64,000 nt of DNA from Galbula dea. Its lineage: Eukaryota > Chordata > Aves > Piciformes > Galbulidae. Location of the stretch: positions 322,809 through 386,808 of the forward strand of contig VWZX01010896.1 of the NCBI GenBank assembly GCA_013399015.1. The letters run 5' to 3'. Under the pieces are notes generated by a model. That model was not told the DNA's origin and ran no database searches. It saw nothing but the letters and a program-made list of their open reading frames with translations. This document shows, in pieces, positions 48,401-58,200 of this stretch (the first letter of the stretch is position 1; every line of letters starts with the position of its first letter). The translations under genes and the position numbers were made by a program.

Positions 48401-49682
48401 AGCAATGGTAAAGGGAGAGAAGCTGCTGAGTGGCATCACAAGGCAACTGCGTGACAGGTAGAGAGGTCAAAGATTGAACTGAAAAGGGGGGAGAGAATTC
48501 TGCTGAGTTTGGGCAAACTGGGGCTGCTGAGCCTGGAGAAGAGCAGCCCCAGAGGGGAGCTGCTCAATGCCCAGCAAGAGCTGAAGGCTGGGGGCAAGAG
48601 GCTGGGGCCAGACTCTGCTCAGTGCTGCCCAGGGCCAGCCCAAGGGGCACTGGGCACCAACTGGAAGCCAGGAGGTTGCAGCTGAGCAGGAGGAGAAGCT
48701 TGTTTGGTGTGAGGGTGCAGAGCCCTGGCCCAGGCTGCCCAGAGAGGCTGTGGAGTCTCCTCCTGGGGAGAGATTCCCAAGGCAGCTGGAGGTGCTGGTG
48801 GTGAAGCTGCTGTGGGTGACCCTGCTGGAGCAGGGGGTTGGCCTGGGTGACCCCAGAGGTCCCTTCCTACCCCAACCATGCTGGGATTCAGTGCTGAATC
48901 ACTGGTCACTGAACCCTGATGGGGACACAAATATCTTCTCCTGCTGCATGGGTTTCCCTGGGGGAGCTGTGGGTTGCATTTGGCTGGCAAACTCTTTGCT
49001 CCTGGGAGGGGAAGGGTAGAGAAGGCTAGATCCCTGTGGAGGAGCTGACCTTTGGTGACCTCTCCCTGCAGGCATGCTCCATCTGTTGGGTTGTGTAGGT
49101 TCTCATCCTCACTAACCTCCTCCCTTCTCCTTCCTAGGCTGCCCTCAGCCATGGCTCGGGATCTCTCTGTCCCCTTGGCCTTTGCTTGCCTCCTGCATCT
49201 GGCCACAGAGAAGGTGAGCACAGGGTGCACTCAGGAGCTGGGGGAGGAGCAGGGAGGGAACCATGCAGTGAAGAGCAGCAGGAGCAAGGCCACTGTCTTG
49301 CTCCATCTCAGCTTGAGTCCCAGGTTCATGCTTCTGGTGACCTCTCTGGGGCCAGCAGCCCATGGGGAGGCACTTGGAGCATTCCCAGCCTTGACCTTGC
49401 CCTTGGGGTTGGCAGCTGAGGGCTCTGCCCTTCCTTGGGAGTGTTTCAGGCTCCAGAGCAACAGCTGCTGGGGAAGCCTTGGGTCTGGCCTGTGCTGGAG
49501 GTGACAGAAGGGGCTGGAGAGGTTCTGACCTGTCCCCCTCTGAGGTGGTTTAGTCTAGGCCTTCAGGCTCTCAGGGGCAGAGCTTGGCTTCCTCTGCCTG
49601 AGCTTTGCTTTTCTACTCCCAGAACCTGAGCCTGGAGGCCATGGAGGACCTGTCTGATGTCATAGTGAAACAAGGTGACTGA
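39496..49682 (+). CDS. NCAPH: Condensin complex subunit 2 (kleisin, condensin I)
   Basis: Seventeen coding exons: 39496-39701, 40351-40444, 40771-40863, 42217-42355, 42843-42961, 43280-43469, 43741-43832, 43994-44196, 44869-45017, 45507-45613, 46183-46305, 46599-46706, 47602-47757, 48066-48182, 48384-48457, 49138-49213, 49623-49682. All splice sites are GT-AG and phases agree, giving 701 aa (human 741). NCAPH is the kleisin bridging SMC2 and SMC4 and holding NCAPD2 and NCAPG in condensin I. Seen: the N-terminal TGTPLLAECPTNDDE and QRRRSK region, SEHYSTCIKLSTEN and TTKNAFGLHLIDCL (SMC2 neck contact), DPMFQKTAA, KPGEYSYFSPRTLSLWAGPE, DYDYNNPNDTSSFCP, ITTYGELDLIAEPQKVN, and a C-terminal winged helix with PLAFACLLHLATEKNLSLE ending VKQGD. 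The segment encoded around the exon 1-2 junction is the least like human and sits at the tandemly repeated donor region. ATG 39496 has A at -3. Confidence 0.97.
39640..40350 (+). repeat. Tandem repeat of the NCAPH exon 1 donor cassette (5 copies)
   Basis: Five copies of a 132-158-bp unit, each containing a sequence like CACTGCTGGGCCT, CACCCCTGCCCAG and then a GT donor-like site. The GTs are at 39702 (the real donor), 39860, 39992, 40140 and 40273. Each is followed by GGGGAAGG-rich DNA and AGGAGGGTCCCCA. Copies 3 and 4 keep the exon reading frame open (TSIQLSFTHSLLDLTSPLPR in copy 3). Copy 5 has a stop. Confidence 0.88.
42083..42170 (-). repeat. CR1 LINE 3' end, second type (antisense)
   Basis: An 88-bp piece, CACAGAATCCCAGCATGGCT to CAGGGTCACCCCCAGCAGGC, ending 46 bp before NCAPH exon 4. 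Confidence 0.85.
42440..42790 (-). repeat. CR1 LINE 3' end (antisense)
   Basis: In NCAPH intron 4. It runs from AGGATCATTGAGTCCAAGCA to CCTCCTCTCCTCCAGGCTAA, ending about 50 bp before exon 5. Confidence 0.9.
43525..43595 (-). repeat. CR1 LINE terminal fragment (antisense)
   Basis: GCAGAACCATTAAGGCTGGA to GCTAACCAGCACTGG, in NCAPH intron 6. Confidence 0.75.
44236..44352 (+). repeat. Unclassified dispersed repeat, copy B
   Basis: Nearly identical to 18830-18947 in TACR1 intron 1: GGAACTTGTGTCAAACAGGG, then CAGCTTGCTCCTTGCATCTT. A CR1 fragment begins directly after it here but not at the other copy. Confidence 0.8.
44353..44535 (-). repeat. CR1 LINE fragment (antisense)
   Basis: GGGGAGGAAACTCTTCCTCA through CTGAGCCTCCTCTTCTCCAG, in NCAPH intron 8. 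It abuts the unclassified repeat. Confidence 0.88.
45655..46130 (-). repeat. CR1 LINE 3' end (antisense)
   Basis: It begins ATAGAATCCCAAAATTCTGC, 40 bp after NCAPH exon 10, and fills most of intron 10, to within about 50 bp of exon 11. Confidence 0.9.
46890..47382 (-). repeat. CR1 LINE copy, second 3'-end type, internally deleted (antisense)
   Basis: It begins ACAGAATCCCAGTGTGGTGG and ends CAGCTCTCCCTGAATGGCAG, in NCAPH intron 12. Two blocks are joined near 47247 (CTTCTCCACCATCTCAGTCC), skipping sequence that is present at 10.1 kb. Confidence 0.88.
48508..48895 (+). repeat. CR1 LINE copy, second 3'-end type (sense)
   Basis: It begins near AAACTGGGGCTGCTGAGCCT and ends ACCCCAACCATGCTGGGATT. 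It lies in NCAPH intron 15 and is the only sense CR1 copy within NCAPH. Confidence 0.9.
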
Positions 49683-50948
49683 GGCCCAGGTGGAGCAGAG
49701 CCCCCAGGGCTGATCTACAGGACAGAGCTTCCCACCTGCCTGCTGCTGGCTCAGCACTGGCTCAGCTCTGGCAGATGTTTCTCCACCCAGCACCACTGCT
49801 GAGAAGTCTGACTGCTCTCTGCACCTCAGGAAGACTTTAACTCAAGGGTGGATGTCCTGCCTGGACAGATGGACAGCTGCAGCTCAGCCTGCTTGGCTCC
49901 TGCCATCTCCAATCCACCAGCTCCTTCCTGCCTCCAGGTCACAGGGTTCCTGCCAGCAGCAGGCTCCTCTGTGTCCCTCTCACTGCCTGGAACTCCCAGT
50001 CAGGGACTAACTGGTCTCCAGTTCCTCCTCCTCCCATGGAATGATTTACCTGTTCTACTAAGCTTGAGGACAATAAATGGTTACAGATTTTGCAGCCAGG
50101 CCTTGAGAGGGGGCAAGGTCTCTCCAAAACAGGAGGGAGGTTAAAATAACACAAGTGTTGGGGAGCAGCAGCCCAGGATGGCTGGGGAACCACACAGCAG
50201 GAGCTTCACCATCCCTCTCCAGCCCCTGACCTGTGGGAGCAGGACCAACCTGGAGAAGGTGGCCAGGCAATGAGAGAAGGAGAGCAGCACTCCCAGTGCA
50301 GCTCAAGCAGTGACCACAGCCCTTGAGCTGACCTTCAGGGGAGCTCCTGGGCCACGTGTGTGGCTCAAAGCCCCTGCTGAGACCCTTAAGGCTTCTTTTA
50401 GTGCCTTCAGGGCCCTGAGGTGGGTGGAGAACAGTGGAGTGGTGGAGCCTAGACCTGGCTCAAGTGCTGACAGAGGCCTCTGAGGGTGTCACTTGGCCAG
50501 ATGTTGGGTGTGGACCTGAGGGGACAGGTTGGGGACACAGGACATGCTGCTGGGGTGCAAGATGAGAGTTTTTAAGTCAAATAGTCACAAATAAGGCTTT
50601 TCTTCAAGAAAAGATCTATTTCCTGGAGTTGCAGCTCAGCTGAGGGCAGACCCACACTGGAAGCACCAATGATTCCCCCTTGTACCCACAACTTTGAGAC
50701 CAAGGGGGGGGACACTTCACTGAGGTTCTTTGGGGCAATTTGGGGAGCCCCTCAGCATGACCAGAGTGGGCTTGAACACCCCCCAGGATCCAAACCCTGC
50801 CCCTACCCCAGGGCTCAGCATCCCAAGAGCAGATGTTCCTCGTGTTGCCTTGGAGATCCTTCAGTCCCACCACCCCCAAGAGCTCCAGGCTGGCTCTCCA
50901 GGCAGCTGCCTGCCTGCCTCTTGCTCCTTGGAGCTCCAGGGCATGGCC
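49683..50948. other. Convergent 3' spacer, NCAPH and kinase
   Basis: It holds the NCAPH 3' UTR (to about 50,100) and presumably the 3' UTR of the minus-strand kinase. No AATAAA was found on the minus strand here. No other gene or repeat was seen. Confidence 0.55.
50072..50077 (+). terminator. NCAPH polyadenylation signal
   Basis: A canonical AATAAA lies 390 bp after the NCAPH stop, followed within 60 bp by GT-rich and G-rich sequence. Confidence 0.75.
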
Positions 50949-52245
50949 TCAGGAGGGGAGGTGGAAGAAGCGAGTGATCCTCTTGCCGCTGGGGGCAGCT
51001 TGCAGCCCTCTTGGCCCCTGCCCCGGCAGCGAGTTCCCCAGGTCCTCCTCCAGCAGCTGGAGGAGAAAAGCAGCACTGCCACGTCCTGGGACCATGTGCA
51101 TCCTTCCATCCCATCCCAGGAGGTGGGCTAAGGTGAGGAGGAGATGCTTTGGGCTGCAGAAGCTCTCACCTCTCTGCGGGCCTCCAGCCGTCGCTTCCAC
51201 TCGCTGAGCTCCAGGGCGTGCTCCTGGTCCAGCCTCCCCAGCTGCCGCTTCTCCTGCTCTGCCAGCAGCTTCATCTTCTCCCTCTGGAACCAGGAGAGGA
51301 AGGAAGGTGCTCGAGGAGAGGTAGCAGGGGTGAGAAGCCTCTGAGATGAACAGTTCTGCAGCTGCTCTTGGTACCTGCATCTGCTCCAGCTCTGCCAGGC
51401 TCTCGGCTTGCTGCTGCTGCAGCTTCTGGAGCTGCTGGAGCTGTTGCTCCTGCTGCAGCTGCAGCTCCGCTCGCTGCTGCCGCTCCTCCTGCTGCACGAA
51501 CTGGGGAGGGCAACCCACGTCACCCCAAAAGCCATCCCCGACAGCTTGTGGGGGGATTTCAGTGCTGGGAAACCTTCCTGGACCTCAACCTGCTCCTTGT
51601 ACCTGCTTGGTCTTCTCCCTCTGCCTGGTCCCATTAGCCTCCTGGAGCTTCAGGCTGTCCTTGAAGAGGGCCAGGCGCATTTTGGCATCGCAGCGTTGGC
51701 TCTTCAGCAGCTGAGCTCGCTCCTGTGCCTGCTGGCTCCTCAGCTCCTCCAGCAGGAACTGGTGGAAGCGATTCATCCTCTCCTTCTCCTAGGGAAGGGA
51801 CAGGAGGGGGCGAGGCAAGAGCTGGGGGGCAGGAGCCCTGCAGGGCACCAGCAGGTCCCACCTCACCTTCTCGTGGCGCTTGCGGAGCTGCTGCCTCTGC
51901 AGGGCGTGCTGCTCCTTCACCTGCTGCCTGAAGAGCTGGTACTTCTCCTGCAGGTGCCCTTGCTCCATGCTCCACACCACGGCCTCACGGGCTGCAGGGC
52001 AGGACCACAGCCCCCTCACCACCTCCAAAAGCTCCCAACCAGCCCCTCCTGCTCCCCCTCCTCTCCTCAAAATCCCTCCCATCCTCCTCTTTCTCCTCAG
52101 CCCTGGCCACCTCTCCTGAGGCTATGGATCCTGCTGAGGCACTCCCAGTCGATGGATGTCATCTTCTTCTTGTGCTCCTGGACCACCCTCTGCAAGGCTG
52201 CGTTGAGTTCCTCCTGCTGCTGCTGCAGGAAGCGCTGCTCCTGAG

Positions 52246-52282
<37 letters not shown>

Positions 52283-55200
52283 TTGGTCCCAGCCCCCAGG
52301 GGAGAGGAGCTCCAGGCTCCTGCTGGAATGGCCAAGGGGAGGCAGTGGCTGCCCCAGAGCCTCACCTCTCTCCCATCGCTCTTCAGCTCTTGCCTCCTCC
52401 TCTCAGAAGCCTTCTCCTGCAGGGACTTGAGGCGCTTGGCCTCGTCCTGCAGCCTGGCCGTGTACTGCAGCTCCTGCTGCTCTCTCAGCTGTTGGAAGTG
52501 CCTCTCCGAGCTCTCCACCTCCCGGTCATAAAACTCCTTCTTGCTCTGCCATGGAGATAGGGTTACCAGGGCTGCAAGGATCACAGCAACCAACCCCTCC
52601 CCAGACCCTGGCATCTCCTGCGGTTGGAGCCCAACACTCCCTTGCACAGGGTCCTCCGTGACCCATCTCACAGCACTGAGAGAGAGAGATGCTGGTGGTC
52701 TGGTTACCATCATCTCCTGCTCGATGTGACGAAACATCTGCTCTCTCTGCTGGTGGAACTTCTGCTCCAGCTGGCTCTGAGCTCGCTGCTCTTCCTTCTG
52801 CAGCACCCGCAGCTCACGGAGCTCCTGGCGCCTAAAGGGTTGGGGAGTTGGGGTGAGAAGAGGCTGAGGGTGGCCCTGGAGGCACCTCTAGCTGCCAGGA
52901 TGGACCCATCCTCCCTCCCACAGCCTCTCCCTTTTGTCCTTGGTCCTCCTTGTCCAGAAATGGATGGGAGATGCCTGGTGGCTTCTCCCCTACCCTCCTC
53001 ACTCACCGAGCCGAGCGCACCATCTCCCCTCTGGCCCCAGCCTGGCTGACAGTCCTGGCCGTTGTCACCTTCACCTCCTCCCCATCCACCACAAACCTCC
53101 GTGTTCTCTTCACCGTCCTTTGGAGCCAGGCAGGTTCCTGCAACCAGGAACCATCCTCTGAGCCTCTGTCAGCCCAGCATGGGAGCCCATGCAAGGGTGG
53201 GGACAGCTTCCCCTACAAGCTTCTCACCTGCTGAGCTTCCCTGGCCGAGGAGAAAGGCTGTGCTGCTGCAGGGAGGGCACTTGGGCCTTGGCCAGCTGCA
53301 GGGTCTTCCCCTGGGAATGGCTCTTCTCCTTGCTTGGATGTGGTGGATGAATCTGCTGTGTTCCTTGCCTCCCATGCTGCCCGTGCCTGGGAGGAGGTGT
53401 GGACAAGGGCAGTGCTGAAGCTCATGGTCTTTGTGGCCTTTGGATGTCCACCAAGGGCCCTCTGGGGCTCTGGCACTGCTTCATGACCCTCCAAGCCACC
53501 TCTCTCTTCTCCAGCTCCACCCCTTGACCACCCTTCAGGAGATGGAGCAGCCTGCACCTTGTCTTCTCCAAGCTCTCCATCGTTTCCATCTTGTCTTTTC
53601 CAGCCACTCCCATGAGCAGCTCCTGGCTGCTTGTCTCTGAGGCTGCTTTCTGCTCTCTCTGCTGCTTCTTCTTCAGCATGCCCCAAGATCTCCATGGGGG
53701 ATGGACCCCCTGCTGAATTTTGGGCCTCCTCACTTACAGGTCCCTCTCCTGCACATGCTGCCTCTGGTTCCTCTCCTGCCAGCATCACTTCCTCCAGGCT
53801 GGCTACATCTCCTGCTGGGTTATGATCTCCAACCACAGACCCTTGAACAGCAGCCTCCTCCACCTTCCTTTCTGCTGGCACCAGAGCTTCCTCAGGAGAA
53901 GTTTCCACCCCGGTTTCAGTGCTGTCTGTGTCTTCTCCCTCACTCCTCCCCACCTCCTGCTCAGCCAGGTCCAGGAGGTCAGCCATGAGCTTGCACACAG
54001 CCGAGTTTCTCTCCTTATTGATCCTCTCTCCAACCTTCCCTGGACCAGCTGAAGGTTCCTGCCACCCCTTGAGAACATCTGACCTCACCACTACCTCCCC
54101 CATCACCACACTGGCCAACAGTGACTCTTCACCCCATGGCACTCTCTCCACCAGCTCAGTCTCTCCAGCACCCTTAGGTCCCATGTGTTCCCTCCCTGCT
54201 CCATCACCATCCTTCCCAAGGTCATCTTCAGCCCCCGTGGAGCCAACCTCCCCCTTCAGGTCTGGCACTGACTGAGTAACCTGGTGCTGACACTCTGCCA
54301 GTGCCTTGAAACTCTGGGGTTTGTTGCCCGTGGTCCCCAGGTCCAGGGCTGCCACCAGCTGCCTGTCCATGGATGCAGGCAGGAGCAGCCAGTCACAGGG
54401 AGGGTCTCTGCTTGGCTCCTCTGTTGTGTCACTTTTGGAGGTGGAAGCAGGACTTGGTTGGGCTGCAAGCCACCCCTCCATGGGAGTGTTGACCACTGGT
54501 GGTGTGTCAGCACCTTGGGCTTCCTCCTGAAGCTCTGTCTTGGGTCCAACCTGCTCTGCCTTCTGCTCTTGCAGGTCAGCAAGGTCTCCTGCCTGCTGTG
54601 AGAGCCTGGTCACATCACAGACTGTCCCCAGAGGGCTGGTGTCCTCCTCTTGGTACCTCTGAACTTCTCCTCCTGCCTGTGCTGGGTCTGATGTCCCTTG
54701 AGGAGCACCCAGTGCTGCTGCCTCCCAGCCACTCAGCTTTGTCTCCTCCTGCTGCTCCTCAGCTGTTTCCTGGGACCTCAGCCCTCCAAAAAACGACCTC
54801 CTCCGAATCAGCTTCAGGAACTCTGCTGGCCTCTTCACAGGGAGCCTCATGGAGCCTGGGGGCTCAAGCTCAGACCTCCTCCTCATCTGCCTCAAGAAGT
54901 CAGATGCTCTCTTGGCCCTGGCCTCTGCCACCCCCTGGCCACCAGCTGGGACACCCAGCTCCTCGCTGCCTCTCCCTGCGGCGGCTGGGGGCTGATGCTC
55001 CGGGAGATCTCCTGGGGTCAGGGGGCAGGAGAACTCTCCATGCTCCTGCCCAGGCTGTGGGGTGGACAAGAGGGGAAGAGATGAGGCTCCAGGAGCTGAT
55101 GGAAAGGGTTGGAGGCATCTTGAAGCCAGCTGGCTGCTACTCACGCACCCAAGGGACCAGAGCTCCCTCCTCATCCTCTTCCTCCAGCACATCAGCGCGG

Positions 55201-58200
55201 GCTTCAGCCACCAGCTCACGGAGTGGCCTCTTGTCAGAGACACCTGCCACGAAGGGGTGCTGGGTGGGAGCAAGGGTGGTGAGGGGGACCAGCCTCAGGA
55301 GATGTGTCCCACCACCCTGGGCAGCTGGAGATGGGTGCTACCCACCTGCAGGAGCTGGCTGGCCGACCACCTCGCCTCAGGACTCTTCTCCAAGGATTTC
55401 CTCAGGAAGTCCTTGAAGTCTTCTGACCTGTGGGGATGGTCACTGTGAGCACGGGACCAGAAGCTCCCTGTCACCTCCACTGTGGACCCCACAGACCTTG
55501 GGGTGATGCTAGGGACGCTCAGGCTCTGCTAGCCCCTTGGCAGAAGGTCCTGGCCCTGCTGCTGCCCACCAGTGTCACCTTCTGTGGGCAAAGGTGGAGC
55601 TAGGCTTGGAGACATCACAACTAGCTTCGCTTATGGTCCAAGAGCCCAGCCCAGCTTTGAGCAGGAGCTGCCCCATGGAACAACTTCTCCCATCACCACT
55701 AAGGTTGGGCTGATGGCTCCTGCCACGGACTCACCACCTCTTGGGGTGGCGCAAGGTGGGCGGCTGGGACTTGGTGATCTTCAGCAGCACCCGGAGAGGG
55801 TTCAGCTCGTGGTAGGGTGGCTCCATCTCAGCCATCTCAATCAGAGTGATGCCCAGGGACCAGATGTCAGCCTTGTAGCTGTAGGGGCTCTCCTTGGATG
55901 TCTCACACTGCACCACCTCTGGGGCCATCCTGTGTATGAGAGAGAGATGACAAGGGGTCCAAAGTCCAGCCTGCCCTGGGCTGGGGGCTGCTGTCTCTCC
56001 TTGAAACCAAAGCCAGGAGCCATCCCCTCTGGAGACAACCCTACAGGCAGAAGAGGTGAGACTCATCCCCACCTCTTCCAACCCTACCCTAGGAGGGCTT
56101 GCACCCTTCAGCACCCCACGTGTCCTCTCACACTCCCAAGAAGCGATCCTGGAGCCAGAGCTGGCTGGAGGAGGTTCCCTGAGATGCTCCTAGCACTGAG
56201 GAGCTGGTTGTGAGGGCTCACACAGGAGGAACAGGACACCTGAGCTCCCCATCACACCTGTCCCTGCCTCAGATCCCACCTTGCCCAGGGGTTCCTGCCC
56301 CACACCCACCAGTACGGGGTGCCGATGAAGGACACGCGGCGCTGGACGGTGCTGGAGTTCTTGGCTGAGACACCAAAATCAGCTACAGAGCAGAAAGGAG
56401 CTGTTAGAGAGGATCCATGGGCACAGCAACCCCAGAGCTTCACTCCTGGCCTCCTCCTGCCCCACGGGGTCCTGGTTCATAGAATCACAGAATGGTTTAG
56501 GTTGGAAAAGACCTCTCAGGTCACGGAGTCCAACCAGGAACCACAGGTCACCACTGAACCACAGCCCTCAGCACCCCATCTCCAGGGCTTTGAAACCCCT
56601 CCAGGGATGGTGACTCCACCACTGCCCTGGCCAGCCTGGGCCAGGCTTTGACAAGACTTCTGGGGAAGAAATCCTTCCTCATGCCCAACCCAAACCACCC
56701 CTGATGCAACTTGAGGCTGTTTCCTCTTGTCGTGGGAGAAGAGCCCCAGCCTCCTCTCAGGGAGCTGCAGAGAGCCAGAAGGTCTCCCCTGAGCCTCCTC
56801 TTCTCCAGGCTAACCAAGCCCAGTTCCCTCAGCTGCTCCTCACAACCCTGGTGCTCTAGACCCTTCCCCACCTTCCTTGCCCTTCTCTGGACACACCCCA
56901 GCATCTCAGTGTCCTTCTTGGAGTGAGGAGCCCAAAGCTGAGCCCAGGATGGGAGCTGTGTCCTCCCCGGTGCCCAGCCCAGGAGGACAATCCCTGCCCT
57001 AGCCCTGCTGCCACCCTGGTGCTGCTCCAAGCCAGGATGCTCTTGGCCTCCTTGCCCACCTGGGCACTCTGCTGCCTCATCTTCAGCCACTGCCAACCAG
57101 CATTCCCAGGTCCTTTTCCCCCAGCAGCTTTCCAGCCACTCTGCCCCAAGCCTGGAGCATTGCACGAGGTCCCCCCAGGACTCACCCAACTTGAGGTCCC
57201 CATCCATGGTCAGCAGGACATTGCCAGCCTTCACATCCCTGTGGATGATCTTGCAGCCATGCAGGTACTGCAGTGCCAGCAGCAGCTGCTTGCAGGCCAC
57301 TCGGATCTGCTCCTCTGTCAATCCTCTTTCCAGCTCTGGAGAGAGCACAAACCAACCCCACCACTGAGGAGACCTCCTGCCCAGCACCTCCACCTCCTGG
57401 GGGGATACCTGCAGGAAGGTGAACCCCAGCCCACCCCATCCTCCCTCCTGGAGATGCTGCACAGCCTTAGGATAACCTTCTACCCCCTGATATCTGGCAG
57501 CCCCACCACAAACCCTCCAAAAGCTGGACGAAAAAAAACCCCATTTCTTTACCCAAAATTGCTGCATCCACAGCTCCTCCAGGACAAAACTCCACCAGGA
57601 TCTACAGGGAGAAGTTTCCAGCCCTGGTCTGCAAGTGTGTCCCCTCCAGAGCAAGTCTCCCCAGCCCTGAGACCCTGGTGGGACCCCAGTTGATGGCTGG
57701 GGTTTGGGGGGACACCAGCCCCAACCCCAGCTCACCCAGAGCTTCCCATTCCAGTAGAGTGCCTCCAGCAGCTTGGTGATGTTGGGGTGGTCACAGGAAG
57801 CCAAGATCTCGATCTCCACCAGGTAGTCCTCCAGCTCCTCCTCACTGCGGGTGTCGATCACCTTGGCAGCTGCCAATGTCCCTAGCACCTTGTTCTGCAC
57901 CTGGGGGGGTAGGGGGGAGATGTTTTGGGGGTGCTCCTGGGCTATAATAGCAGCAACCCCATGATTTTTGGCAAGGAGAAAGCTTGGAGCCATCACATCC
58001 CAACCTGAGTGCTTGAGGACACCAAGGCCAAGAGCTGGGGATGCAGATGGGGACCCACCCAGTTGTCACCAGAGCCAGCACAGAGAGGGGAGTGTGACCA
58101 CCCCAGCTGTGGAACTGATCTGCAGGTGGCCCCAGAGGGGCTGGGGCACCTTGTGGGTGGGTCCTGGAACCTTCTGCTGAACCCCAAACCCCTCTATGGG

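Noticed and set aside
53213..55273. A single 686-codon minus-strand open frame as a stand-alone gene
   Set aside because: It is mainly the large exon 9 of the kinase. Its apparent N-terminus is exon 8 read in the wrong frame through the intron.
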